This document shows positions 37,974-47,544 of a DNA stretch of 64,000 bases, in pieces (positions within the stretch are counted from its first letter, which is position 1; every line of letters starts with the position of its first letter). The stretch is from Collinsella sp. AF02-46-1 (GTDB lineage: Bacteria > Actinomycetota > Coriobacteriia > Coriobacteriales > Coriobacteriaceae), in contig NZ_QSBV01000004.1 in the NCBI RefSeq assembly GCF_003465825.1, positions 68,205-132,204 on the forward strand. The letters are read 5' to 3'. A program made the position numbers and the translations under genes. The notes under the pieces were generated by a model. It saw only the letters and a program-made list of their open reading frames with translations. It was not told where the DNA came from and searched no databases.

Positions 37974-38017
37974 ACACCTGGCTTTACAGCTGTCTTGTCA
38001 GCTGTAAAGCCAGGTGT
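37974..38017. promoter_or_regulatory. Candidate NiaR operator upstream of nadA
   Basis: ACACCTGGCTTTACAGCTG and CAGCTGTAAAGCCAGGTGT are perfect 19-bp arms around TCTTGT, ending 41 bases before the nadA start codon. The operon encodes NiaR, a nicotinate-responsive repressor that binds palindromes at NAD-synthesis promoters, so this is the natural operator candidate. The link is inferred from position and symmetry. Confidence 0.55.
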
Positions 38018-38058
38018 CATACTAAAGCCCCAAGATTCGCCAAAAGAGAGGGGCCTTG

Positions 38059-39084
38059 ATGGCACAGAGCGCGAACATGGATGCATCGGAGCTTGCACGC
38101 GATATCGCGGCCGGCCTAGCATCGGCAACGACGGCAACGGAGCGCGCGGCACTGGTGCCCGCAGAGCTCGTCGAGGCCATTCAGCAACTAAAAGCCCAAC
38201 GTGACGCGGTAATCCTGGCGCACTACTATGTGGCGCCCGAGGTCCAAGCCGTTGCCGATTACGTCGGCGACAGTTTCTACCTGGCAAAACTCGCCAAGAG
38301 CCTGCCGCAGCAGACTATCGTGCTGTGCGGCGTGGAGTTTATGGGCGAGAGTGCCAAGCTGCTCAACCCCACCAAGACCGTGCTGCTGCCCGAGCCGGGC
38401 GCGGACTGCCCCATGGCGCACATGGTCAAGCGTGAGACGGTCGACGCGGCGCGCGCCGAGTACGGTGACGACCTTGCCGTGGTCTGCTACGTCAACTCCA
38501 CGGTCGAGATCAAGAGCTGGAGCGACGTGTGCGTCACCAGCTCCAACGCCGTCAAGATCGTGTCCGAGCTGCCGCAGCAGCACGTCCTGTTCATCCCCGA
38601 CCAAAACCTGGGCCGCTTCGTAGCCGAGCAGGTGCCGCAAAAGCACGTCATCCTCAACAACGGCTACTGCCCGCGCCATCACATCATCACCGTCGAGCAG
38701 ATCGTCGACGCGACGGAGGCCCACCCCGACGCGCTCGTGCTGGCGCATCCTGAGTGCAAGGCCGACGTCCTGGCCGAGGCCGACTACATCGGCTCCACCG
38801 CCGGCATCATCAAGTATGCCGAGGAGTCCGACGCCAGCGAGTTCATTATCGTGACGGTCCGCGGCGTGCTCTACGAGCTCGAGCGCCGCTGCCAGGGCAC
38901 CGGCAAGAAGTTCCACTTCCCCGCGGTGAAGCCCACCTGCGTCAACATGGACCTCATCACGCTCGAAAAGCTCGTGCGCTGCCTGGAGACGGGCGAGGGC
39001 GAGGTGCAGATCGGCGTCTCGGACGAGGCGGCAGACCAGGCCAAGCTCACGCTCGACCGTATGCTCGAGTACGCAGCGCGCTAG
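38059..39084 (+). CDS. nadA: Quinolinate synthase
   Basis: A 341-aa [4Fe-4S] enzyme that condenses iminoaspartate with dihydroxyacetone phosphate to quinolinate. AHYYVAPEVQAVADYVGDSF is the N-terminal signature. The cluster cysteines are in VLCGVEFMGESAKLL, HPECKADV and VKPTCVNM. Length fits the family. GAGAGGGG gives a 5-base spacing to the ATG at 38059. It is the first gene of nadABC-niaR. Confidence 0.96.
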   Translation: MAQSANMDASELARDIAAGLASATTATERAALVPAELVEAIQQLKAQRDAVILAHYYVAPEVQAVADYVGDSFYLAKLAKSLPQQTIVLCGVEFMGESAKLLNPTKTVLLPEPGADCPMAHMVKRETVDAARAEYGDDLAVVCYVNSTVEIKSWSDVCVTSSNAVKIVSELPQQHVLFIPDQNLGRFVAEQVPQKHVILNNGYCPRHHIITVEQIVDATEAHPDALVLAHPECKADVLAEADYIGSTAGIIKYAEESDASEFIIVTVRGVLYELERRCQGTGKKFHFPAVKPTCVNMDLITLEKLVRCLETGEGEVQIGVSDEAADQAKLTLDRMLEYAAR

Positions 39085-39088
39085 AACA

Positions 39089-39122
39089 ATGTGACATGAG
39101 GGACAGTCCCGCATGTCACATT
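39089..39122. repeat. Intercistronic hairpin between nadA and nadB
   Basis: AATGTGACATGAGGGAC pairs with GTCCCGCATGTCACATT (one mismatch) around a single A. It sits within the nad operon, where it could slow the ribosome or protect the nadA mRNA end. Confidence 0.75.
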
Positions 39123-39140
39123 ACAAGGGAGAGGATTCCT

Positions 39141-40517
39141 GTGGAAACCAAACAATACCCCGACATGGAGTGCGACGTCGTCATTGCCGGCTGTGGCGTG
39201 GCGGGCCTGTACGCGGCTCTCAACCTGCCGACGAGCACGCGCGTGATCATGCTCTCCAAGGGCGCTGTCGACGAGTGCGATTCGATGCTCGCGCAGGGCG
39301 GCATCTGCGTACTGCCCGAGGGCTCGGACTACGATGCCTTCTTTGAGGACACCATGCACGCCGGCCACTACGAGAATCGCCGCGAGAGCGTCGACATCAT
39401 GATCCGTTCGAGCCGTTCGGTCATCAACGATCTGCTAGCGATGGGCGTGGATTTTGAGCGCAAGGCCGACGGCAGCCTCAACTTTACCCGCGAGGGTGCG
39501 CACAGCCGTCCGCGTATTGCCTTCCATGCCGACATTACGGGCAAGGAGATCACGACCAAGCTGCTCCAGGCCGTTCGCAAGCTGGATAACGTGCAGATTT
39601 TGGAGCACGTGGCCATGACCGACATCCTGACGGGCGAGCGTGACGGCGTCACGGTGTGTGTCGGTGTCGTCGCCGTTTCCGTGGACGAGGACAACTCGGT
39701 TCGTCCCGCCGACGAGCTGGCAAATGCCGCCGAGGGCGTGCATGCCGGCGAGCCGTTTAAGATTCATGCCCGCCGCACGCTGTGGGCGACAGGCGGTATC
39801 GGCGGCGTGTACGACCATTCGACTAACTACCCGCAGCTCACCGGTGACGCCTGCTACATCGCGCAGGAGCACGGCATCACGATGGAGCACCTGGACTACG
39901 TGCAGATCCACCCCACGGGACTGTTCTCGCCGCAGCCGGGCCGCACCTTCCTGATCAGCGAGAGCTGCCGCGGCGAAGGCGCGATTCTGCTCAATGCCGC
40001 CGGCGAGCGCTTTACCGACGAGCTGCAGCCGCGCGATGTTGTCGCCGCCGCTATTCGCGAGCAGATGAAGCAGGACGGCACCGAGCACGAGTGGCTGAGC
40101 TTTGCCCCCGTCGAGCGCGACGTGGTGACCGGGCACTTTGCCAACATCCGCGCGCGCTGTCTGGAGGACGGTCGCGACATCTTGGACGAGCCCATTCCCG
40201 TTACGCCCACGCAGCACTACTTTATGGGCGGCGTGTGGGTCGACAAGGACGGCCGCACCTCGATGCCCGAGCTCTACGCCGCTGGCGAGACGGCCTGCAA
40301 CGGTGTTCACGGCAAGAATCGTCTAGCTTCCAACAGCCTGCTCGAGTCCCTAGTTTGGGGCCGCCGCGCTGCTTGGCGTATGCGCACCGGCGAGTCGCTG
40401 ACCGTGGAGCAGGCCGGTGAGCCCGCGCTTGACGGACGTCACCGCGCCCTGAGCGCCGAGACCCTTGCAATCGATGATTTGGCCCGTGCTGCCGGCACAC
40501 AGGCCGTGGAGGAGTAG
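39141..40517 (+). CDS. nadB: L-aspartate oxidase, short form
   Basis: A 458-aa FAD enzyme that oxidises aspartate to iminoaspartate. VVIAGCGVAGLYAALNLP binds FAD, LAQGGICV and ARRTLWATGGIGGVYDHSTN follow, and LASNSLLESLVWGRRAAW is the family C-terminal signature. E. coli NadB has about 540 residues; here most of the C-terminal helical domain is missing, as in some other short NadB forms. The start is the GTG at 39141, six bases after GGGAGAGG, and not an upstream frame that runs through nadA. Confidence 0.93.
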   Translation: METKQYPDMECDVVIAGCGVAGLYAALNLPTSTRVIMLSKGAVDECDSMLAQGGICVLPEGSDYDAFFEDTMHAGHYENRRESVDIMIRSSRSVINDLLAMGVDFERKADGSLNFTREGAHSRPRIAFHADITGKEITTKLLQAVRKLDNVQILEHVAMTDILTGERDGVTVCVGVVAVSVDEDNSVRPADELANAAEGVHAGEPFKIHARRTLWATGGIGGVYDHSTNYPQLTGDACYIAQEHGITMEHLDYVQIHPTGLFSPQPGRTFLISESCRGEGAILLNAAGERFTDELQPRDVVAAAIREQMKQDGTEHEWLSFAPVERDVVTGHFANIRARCLEDGRDILDEPIPVTPTQHYFMGGVWVDKDGRTSMPELYAAGETACNGVHGKNRLASNSLLESLVWGRRAAWRMRTGESLTVEQAGEPALDGRHRALSAETLAIDDLARAAGTQAVEE

Positions 40518-40520
40518 ACC

Positions 40521-41381
40521 ATGAATCCCATTACCATGAAGCTCGTCGTCGATGATCTGATTTTGCAGGCTCTGCGCGAGGACATCACGTTTGAGGACGT
40601 GAGTACGGCGAGCGTGTGCCCCACGGCGCGCCCCGCTACCGTTGAGCTCATCGCCAAGGCCGATGGCATTATCGCCGGCCTGGACGTATTCGCTCGCACC
40701 TTTGAGCTGCTGGATCCGCAGAGCTCCGTGTTGTTCGATGTTTCGGATGGCGACGAGGTGCATGCCGGCGACCATGTGGGTCAGGTGCGGGGCGATGCGC
40801 GCGTGCTGCTTTCGGGTGAGCGCGTGGCGCTCAACTACCTGCAGCGCATGAGCGGCATCGCTACCTACACGCACAGCATGGCCGCGGCGCTCGAGGGAAC
40901 CAAGACCGTGCTCGTCGACACGCGCAAGACCACGCCGGGCATGCGCGTCTTCGAGAAGGCCGCGGTCGAGATCGGCGGCGGCAGCAACCACCGTTACAAC
41001 CTGTCGACGGCCGTCATGCTCAAGGACAACCACATCGACGCCGCCGGCGGCGTGATGCGTGCGATCGAGATGGCGCGCGCCCATGCATCGTTTACCACGA
41101 CGGTCGAGATCGAGTGCGAGAACCTGGACATGGTGCGCGAGGCCGTGGAAGCCGGCGCCGACATCATCATGTTCGACAACATGACCCACGACGACATGGC
41201 TGCCGCGATTGAGCTTATCGATGGCCGCGCCAAGACCGAGTGCTCGGGCAACGTGGACGCCAGCAACATTCGCGCCCTGGCCGATCTGGGTGTCGACTAT
41301 ATTAGCTCGGGCGCCCTGACGCACTCTGCGCCGATCCTCGACCTCTCGCTTAAGCACCTGCGTCTGCTGGACGGTAAATAA
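40521..41381 (+). CDS. nadC: Nicotinate-nucleotide pyrophosphorylase (quinolinate phosphoribosyltransferase)
   Basis: A 286-aa enzyme that turns quinolinate and PRPP into nicotinate mononucleotide. RVALNYLQRMSGIATYT, VDTRKTTPGMRVFEKAAVEI and DNMTHDDM are the standard motifs, with GGGSNHR in the active site. GGAGG inside the end of nadB provides its ribosome site. Its stop codon TAA overlaps the niaR ATG by one base. Confidence 0.96.
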   Translation: MNPITMKLVVDDLILQALREDITFEDVSTASVCPTARPATVELIAKADGIIAGLDVFARTFELLDPQSSVLFDVSDGDEVHAGDHVGQVRGDARVLLSGERVALNYLQRMSGIATYTHSMAAALEGTKTVLVDTRKTTPGMRVFEKAAVEIGGGSNHRYNLSTAVMLKDNHIDAAGGVMRAIEMARAHASFTTTVEIECENLDMVREAVEAGADIIMFDNMTHDDMAAAIELIDGRAKTECSGNVDASNIRALADLGVDYISSGALTHSAPILDLSLKHLRLLDGK

Positions 41382-41926
41382 TGAACGCCCGCGAGCGTCG
41401 CCGTGCCATCATGGGCGTGCTTGAAGGAGCCAAGGAGCCCGTTTCGGGCAGCGCACTTGCCCGCGAGGTTGGCGTGAGCCGTCAGGTCGTGGTTCAGGAT
41501 ATTGCCCTGTTGCGTGCCGATGGGCACGATATCGTGGCGACCAACCGCGGCTACGTGCTGCAGGAAGCCGCGAGTAGCCCCGCCGTGCCCACGCGTCTTG
41601 TTAAGGTGCGCCACGGCGTGGAGCAGGCGGGCGACGAGCTTACGAGTATCGTCGACGCGGGTGGCGCCGTGCTCAACGTGATCGTCAACCATCGTGTGTA
41701 CGGCAAGATCACGGCCGACCTGGACATCCGCAATCGTCGCGATGTTGAGCGCTACCTGCACGATATCGAGAGCGGCAAGAGCTTTCCACTACTAACGGTG
41801 ACGAGCGGCTACCACTTCCATCGCATCGCGGCGGAGGACGAGCAGACCCTCGACGAGATCGAGGCCATACTCAAGGAGAAGGGCTACCTTGCCGATTTAA
41901 TGCCCTACGAGGATGATTTGTCCTAA
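41381..41926 (+). CDS. niaR: Transcriptional repressor of NAD biosynthesis (3H domain)
   Basis: A 181-aa repressor. An N-terminal winged helix (VSGSALAREVGVSRQVVVQD) is followed by the 3H domain with its three histidines (KVRHGVEQ, VIVNHRVYGKI, TSGYHFHRI) that bind nickel and nicotinate. It overlaps nadC by one base, so regulator and enzymes are co-expressed. It should repress this operon when nicotinate is available; the palindrome at 37974 is the candidate site. Confidence 0.93.
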   Translation: MNARERRRAIMGVLEGAKEPVSGSALAREVGVSRQVVVQDIALLRADGHDIVATNRGYVLQEAASSPAVPTRLVKVRHGVEQAGDELTSIVDAGGAVLNVIVNHRVYGKITADLDIRNRRDVERYLHDIESGKSFPLLTVTSGYHFHRIAAEDEQTLDEIEAILKEKGYLADLMPYEDDLS

Positions 41927-41945
41927 CCCGATACTGTCTATATAA

Positions 41946-42010
41946 GTTGCGGTGAAATAGTTCCTACAATCGGCACCTAAGCAATGAGCCAGGAACTATT
42001 CCACCGCAAC
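41946..42010. repeat. Inverted repeat, GTGAAATAGTTCCT arms
   Basis: GTTGCGGTGAAATAGTTCCT pairs with AGGAACTATTCCACCGCAAC with one mismatch over 25 bases. It resembles the hairpin at 12459. Confidence 0.85.
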
Positions 42011-42051
42011 TGCCAAGGTAGCCCCGTCCCCAATTAGCTGCCTGTACAAAC

Positions 42052-42091
42052 AAAAGGAGGCCTCCGCGGCGATGCGGAAGCCTCCTTTTTT
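42052..42091. terminator. Terminator between niaR and ferredoxin (convergent)
   Basis: AAAAGGAGGCCTCCGC pairs with GCGGAAGCCTCCTTTT, followed by TTT. The flanking A- and T-runs allow it to serve both convergent transcripts. Confidence 0.8.
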
Positions 42092-42130
42092 GTGCACGGT
42101 GTACTTTTGAGTGTGCAAGTGGGGGAGTTG

Positions 42131-42316
42131 TTACTCCTCGACGATCTCGGTGATCGCGCCAGCGGGGCAAGCGTCCTGGCAAGCGCCACAGGCGACGCAG
42201 GAGTCCTCGTCGGCGACGGTAGCGACGTCCTGGAGCTCCAGAACGCCAGCGGGGCAGGAGTCGACGCAAACGCCACAAGCGATGCACTCGTCGGCATCAA
42301 TTACGGGATGAGCCAT
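42131..42316 (-). CDS. 2[4Fe-4S] ferredoxin
   Basis: A 61-aa electron carrier of clostridial type. Two full cluster motifs are present: CIACGVCVDSCP near residues 12-23 and CVACGACQDACP near 41-52. It starts MAHPVIDADE and ends ITEIVEE. AGAGGA precedes the ATG at 42316. A good promoter lies 62 bases upstream. It stands alone and may serve pyruvate oxidation or hydrogenases. Confidence 0.95.
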   Translation of the reverse strand: MAHPVIDADECIACGVCVDSCPAGVLELQDVATVADEDSCVACGACQDACPAGAITEIVEE

Positions 42317-42377
42317 GGTAGTTTCCTCTCTGTTGACCGACGCTACAGGCGATGCGCGCCGGTTTGATTCGGGCAAA

Positions 42378-42405
42378 AACATACCACGGGAGCGACCGTT
42401 TGCAA
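42378..42405 (-). promoter_or_regulatory. Candidate ferredoxin promoter
   Basis: On the minus strand TTGCAA (42405-42400) and TATGTT (42383-42378) are separated by 16 bases. The stretch from 42406 to 42540 shows no gene and no clear repeat beyond an ATAGGT/ACCTAT arm pair near 42501-42527. Confidence 0.5.
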
Positions 42406-42540
42406 TACCCTCTGGCCGGCATCTTCATACCGTTCGCCGAGTATGCCAAGGTTTACTAAAAAACGCGCAGGTGGGGCCGTTGAGCTGCGCAAATGTTAGC
42501 TATAGGTGACTTTTAATATTGACCTATTGAGCGCGCCTGC

Positions 42541-42712
42541 GGAAAGGGCATCCCGTTATTTGGCCGAAAACCGGGTCGCAGTTTCCGGTTGGGCCCGCTA
42601 GCGGAAACTGCGACCCGGTATCAGCTCTCAAAACGGGATACGGTTTCCGGTTGAGCCTTCAGACGGAAACTGCGACCCGGAATCTACGCTCAAACCGGGA
42701 TGCGCTTGCCGC
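42541..42712. repeat. GCGACCCGG/CGGGATGCG repeat cluster (copy 2)
   Basis: CCGGGTCGCAGTTTCCG at 42571 pairs perfectly with CGGAAACTGCGACCCGG at 42602, which is repeated at 42664. AAAACGGGATACGGTTTCCG and CCGGGATGCGCTTGCCG complete the cluster. It matches the family at 25829. Confidence 0.85.
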
Positions 42713-42838
42713 AAGACGGCCCCCAGGCACCCCCGGACGCAAACCTCAGCCATCTCTACATAGATCTCAATAGATTTGCCGAGAACTCATTCAGCGCATC
42801 TACCTGCGCATTTAAGAACCTAAACTCTCAACAATAAG

Positions 42839-42866
42839 AAATCTTATATGAATTGACTTAGATTTT
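42839..42866. promoter_or_regulatory. Shared heat-shock operator upstream of dnaK (HspR candidate)
   Basis: AAATCTTATAT, five bases, then GACTTAGATTT. The same two 11-mers with the same 5-base spacer are upstream of clpB (51863). The arms are partly symmetric (AAATCT and AGATTT). HspR is encoded in the dnaK operon, so this is its likely site, a diverged form of the HAIR element. A TTGACT inside it could be a -35. Confidence 0.65.
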
Positions 42867-42974
42867 GTATATTCCGGCCCATAAGGGGATACACTACATC
42901 CTGAAAGACAAGCCGAAGCGCCGCGCGACAGATCGTCGAGGCGGCGCGAACGCAAAAGAGAGAGGGAATTTCTA

Positions 42975-44867
<1,893 letters not shown>

Positions 44868-44869
44868 TC

Positions 44870-45712
44870 ATGTCCGCCCGTAAAGCTCGCACGGAGGCGG
44901 CCGCCGCTGGCGCCGCCCCCGTTGACTCTGAGGAGAAGGACGTGAAGATTCCCGTAGAGGCCGTCGACGATACCGAGGCCAACGAGGCTGAGGCCGCCGA
45001 GGCTGCCGAGAACCAGGTAGAGGATTCCAACAAGGAGGCGACGATGACCGAGGACGAGATGGTGGAAGCCGCTATCCGCGCCGGTGAGGAAGCCGCCGAC
45101 AACGACTTTAAGCTCAAGTTCGAGCAGGCCCAAAAGGAGCTTGCCGACGTACGCAGCGAGCTCGATGCTGCGGCAGAGGCTCAGAAGGCCGCCGAGGACA
45201 AGGCAAAGGACGCCACCGAGCGTACCGCCCGTCTGCAGGCCGACTGGGAGAACTTCCGTCGCCGCACCGCCAGCGAGCGTATCGCCGAGCGCGAGCGCGC
45301 GACCGAGAAGCTTGTCACCGCGCTGTTGCCGGTGGTTGACGATATCGAGCGTGCAATCGACCATGCCCGTAGCCAGGAGCTTTCCGACGACTTTAAGCAG
45401 TTCGTCGATGGCGTTGATGCGGTGCATGCCAAGCTGCTCGATGTGTTTGCGCACGAGGGCGTTGAGCCCATCGACCCCAAGGGCGAGGCGTTCGATCCGC
45501 TCGAGCACCAGGCCGTGGGGCGTGTCGAGGACGCATCGCAGTACGACGAGACCGTCAACGACGTGTACCAGAAGGGCTACCGCATGGCGGATCGCATCCT
45601 GCGCTCCGCGATGGTGACGGTGACCTACGGTGGCGAGAAACGCCCCGCACCGGAGCCCGAAGCGGCGCCCGAGGATGCTACGGCCGATACGGCCGAGAGC
45701 ACCGAGGAGTAA
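44870..45712 (+). CDS. grpE: Nucleotide exchange factor GrpE, long N-terminus
   Basis: A 280-aa partner that releases ADP from DnaK. The conserved part begins near residue 90, with RLQADWENFRRRTASERIAE, VTALLPVVDDIERAI, and the C-terminal VNDVYQKGYRMADRILRSAM. Before it is an 85-residue acidic and Ala-rich arm (VDDTEANEAEAAEAAENQ), longer than in E. coli GrpE (197 aa). It starts two bases after the dnaK stop. Confidence 0.96.
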   Translation: MSARKARTEAAAAGAAPVDSEEKDVKIPVEAVDDTEANEAEAAEAAENQVEDSNKEATMTEDEMVEAAIRAGEEAADNDFKLKFEQAQKELADVRSELDAAAEAQKAAEDKAKDATERTARLQADWENFRRRTASERIAERERATEKLVTALLPVVDDIERAIDHARSQELSDDFKQFVDGVDAVHAKLLDVFAHEGVEPIDPKGEAFDPLEHQAVGRVEDASQYDETVNDVYQKGYRMADRILRSAMVTVTYGGEKRPAPEPEAAPEDATADTAESTEE

Positions 45713-45716
45713 TTGA

Positions 45717-45750
45717 GAAGGGCCCCGGGGCAACACCCGGGGCCCTTTCT
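45717..45750 (+). terminator. Terminator between grpE and dnaJ
   Basis: AAGGGCCCCGGG pairs with CCCGGGGCCCTT around GCAACA, followed by TCT. It should lower expression of dnaJ and hspR relative to dnaK-grpE, or these use another promoter. Confidence 0.8.
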
Positions 45751-45819
45751 GGCCTAGTGCCATATGACAGTATGAGCCGCCGCCCGTTGAGCGGTGGATG
45801 AAACAGGAGAGGAGCTACG

Positions 45820-46785
45820 ATGGCTGCAGGCAAAACCTTCTATGACATCCTGGGCGTATCCAAGAGCGCCTCCGACAAAGAGATCAAGAGCGCGTTTCGC
45901 AAGCTCGCGCAAAAATACCACCCCGATGCCGGCGGCGACGAGGCCAAGTTCAAGGAGATTAGCGAGGCTTACGAGACGCTTTCGGACGAGAAGAAGCGCA
46001 AAGAGTACGACCAGATGCTCATGTTCGGCGGCATGCCGGGCGCGGGCGGCGCGTATGGCGGCGGCTACGGTGCCGGCGCCGGTGCGAGCGGCTGGGGCGA
46101 TATCTTCGACAGCATCTTTAGCGGCAACGGCGCCTGGGGCAGCGATTGGGGCTCGGGCTTTGCCGGGGCTGCGGGTGCTGCCGGTGCCGGCGCGGGCCGC
46201 AGCCGTGCTCGCAAGGGCGGCGACCTGTCGCTGACTGTCGACGTGACGGCCGAGGACGCGTTCCGCGGCGTGACGCACAAGGTCACCTACCGCATTCCCT
46301 CGACGGGCGAGCAGCAGACCATTACGGTCTCGGTGCCTGCGGGCGCCGTGGATGGCGGCAAGCTGCGCTACAAGCGTCGCGGCGAGTATGGCGTTGCCGG
46401 CGGCGAGCGCGGCGACCTGGTCGTGACCACGCACGTGGAGGAGCATCCGCTGTTTAAGCGTAAAGGTGCCGACGTGACCATGGAGGTGCCGATCTCGGTC
46501 TACGAGGCGGCGCTCGGCTGCACGGTGGACGTGCCGACGCCCGGCGGTGCGACGGTTCGTCTGAAGGTGCCCGCGGGTACCCAGACGGGCAAGAAGTTCC
46601 GCTTTAAGGAAATGGGGGCGCCCGACGTTAAGCACCGTGGCCGTACGGGCGCGCTGCTCGTCGAGATCAAGGTGCAGGTTCCCACGAACCTGTCCGACGA
46701 TGAACGCGATGCCATGACCAAGCTGCGCGAGGCCGACACGCGCGACTATCGCGAGAAGGTCAATCGTTACAAGGCGACGTACTAG
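45820..46785 (+). CDS. DnaJ-family co-chaperone without zinc finger
   Basis: A 321-aa J-protein of type II (CbpA-like). The J-domain with KYHPDAGGD (HPD motif) covers residues 5-70. A Gly-rich stretch (residues 75-130) is followed directly by the two substrate-binding beta domains ([20 protein letters not shown] onwards). The four CxxCxGxG zinc-finger repeats of DnaJ are absent. AGGAGAGGAG precedes the ATG. With dnaK, grpE and hspR it forms the usual actinobacterial set, where the J-protein here is often this type. Confidence 0.93.
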   Translation: MAAGKTFYDILGVSKSASDKEIKSAFRKLAQKYHPDAGGDEAKFKEISEAYETLSDEKKRKEYDQMLMFGGMPGAGGAYGGGYGAGAGASGWGDIFDSIFSGNGAWGSDWGSGFAGAAGAAGAGAGRSRARKGGDLSLTVDVTAEDAFRGVTHKVTYRIPSTGEQQTITVSVPAGAVDGGKLRYKRRGEYGVAGGERGDLVVTTHVEEHPLFKRKGADVTMEVPISVYEAALGCTVDVPTPGGATVRLKVPAGTQTGKKFRFKEMGAPDVKHRGRTGALLVEIKVQVPTNLSDDERDAMTKLREADTRDYREKVNRYKATY

Positions 46786-46857
46786 GGCGGTCGCGGCGCA
46801 CGCCCACGCCCGCGGGCTTATGATGGACGATAACGAGACGGAAAGGGGTCAGGTAGC

Positions 46858-47274
46858 ATGGCCGAGGACAATAGGAACAAACCGCTGTACATGATCAGCG
46901 TGGCGGCCGAGCTGACCGGCATGCACCCGCAGACTCTGCGCGTCTACGAGTCCAAGGGCTTGGTGAACCCCCAGCGCTCGGGCGGCAACACGCGTCTGTA
47001 TTCGCGTGCCGATATCGAGCGCCTGGAGCTCATCAACCAGCTGACTGACGAGGGCATCAACCTTGCCGGCGTGGTGCGCATCCTCGATATGAAGGAGCGT
47101 GCCGAGGAGCGCGAGCGCGAGAACGAAAAGCTCCGCGCCCGCGTGCGCCAGCTCGAGGACGAGCTGCACGAGTATAAGATGCAGAAGAAGATCACCGCCC
47201 TGGCCCCGCGCGACGGCTCGGTCAACCCCGAGCAAGTCATGCGCAAACTGCTGGGCACGGGCGGCGACCTGTAG
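46858..47274 (+). CDS. hspR: MerR-type heat-shock repressor HspR
   Basis: A 138-aa repressor. The MerR helix-turn-helix (MISVAAELTGMHPQTLRVYE; SKGLVNPQRSGGNTRLYS) is at residues 11-50. A coiled coil follows (ERERENEKLRARVRQLEDEL). HspR binds inverted repeats before dnaK and clpB and uses DnaK as co-repressor in Streptomyces and others. AAAGGGGTCAGG lies before the ATG. It is the last gene of the dnaK group; the shared motif at 42839 and 51863 is its likely target. Confidence 0.93.
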   Translation: MAEDNRNKPLYMISVAAELTGMHPQTLRVYESKGLVNPQRSGGNTRLYSRADIERLELINQLTDEGINLAGVVRILDMKERAEERERENEKLRARVRQLEDELHEYKMQKKITALAPRDGSVNPEQVMRKLLGTGGDL

Positions 47275-47305
47275 GCACTCATTGGGGACAGACTTAAATG
47301 AGTAC
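47275..47305. repeat. Half copy of CATTGGGGAC/TTAAATGA repeat
   Basis: GCACTCATTGGGGACAGACT followed by TAAATGAGTAC starts at the hspR stop codon. It matches the left arm of the repeat at 5654. Confidence 0.75.
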
Positions 47306-47314
47306 CTGCAGAAT

Positions 47315-47378
47315 GAGAGTGGATAATCTCCCGTTTTTTGCCTGTTTGCAGGCTCAAAGTGGGAGATTATCCACTCTC
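47315..47378. repeat. Inverted repeat, GTGGATAATCT family (copy 3)
   Basis: GAGAGTGGATAATCTCCC pairs perfectly with GGGAGATTATCCACTCTC. The loop again contains GCCTGTTTG and GGCTCAAAG. Confidence 0.9.
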
Positions 47379-47544
47379 GTCATTTGAGCGTCTAAGTCTG
47401 CCTCCCCAGGACCTAACTCGTCCTCTGCTTTACTGAGATAAAGTGAACGCAGAGATTCGTAACCCACTCGCAACCGTTCTATGGCACGATATTGAACGAA
47501 TGTATGCTATGCGCCCAAATCTTTTGGGCAGAGTGGGAGACAGT

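Noticed and set aside
38754..39140. Upstream extension of nadB within nadA
   Set aside because: It reads nadA out of frame as Arg-rich sequence. The GTG at 39141 has a good ribosome site and matches the NadB start.
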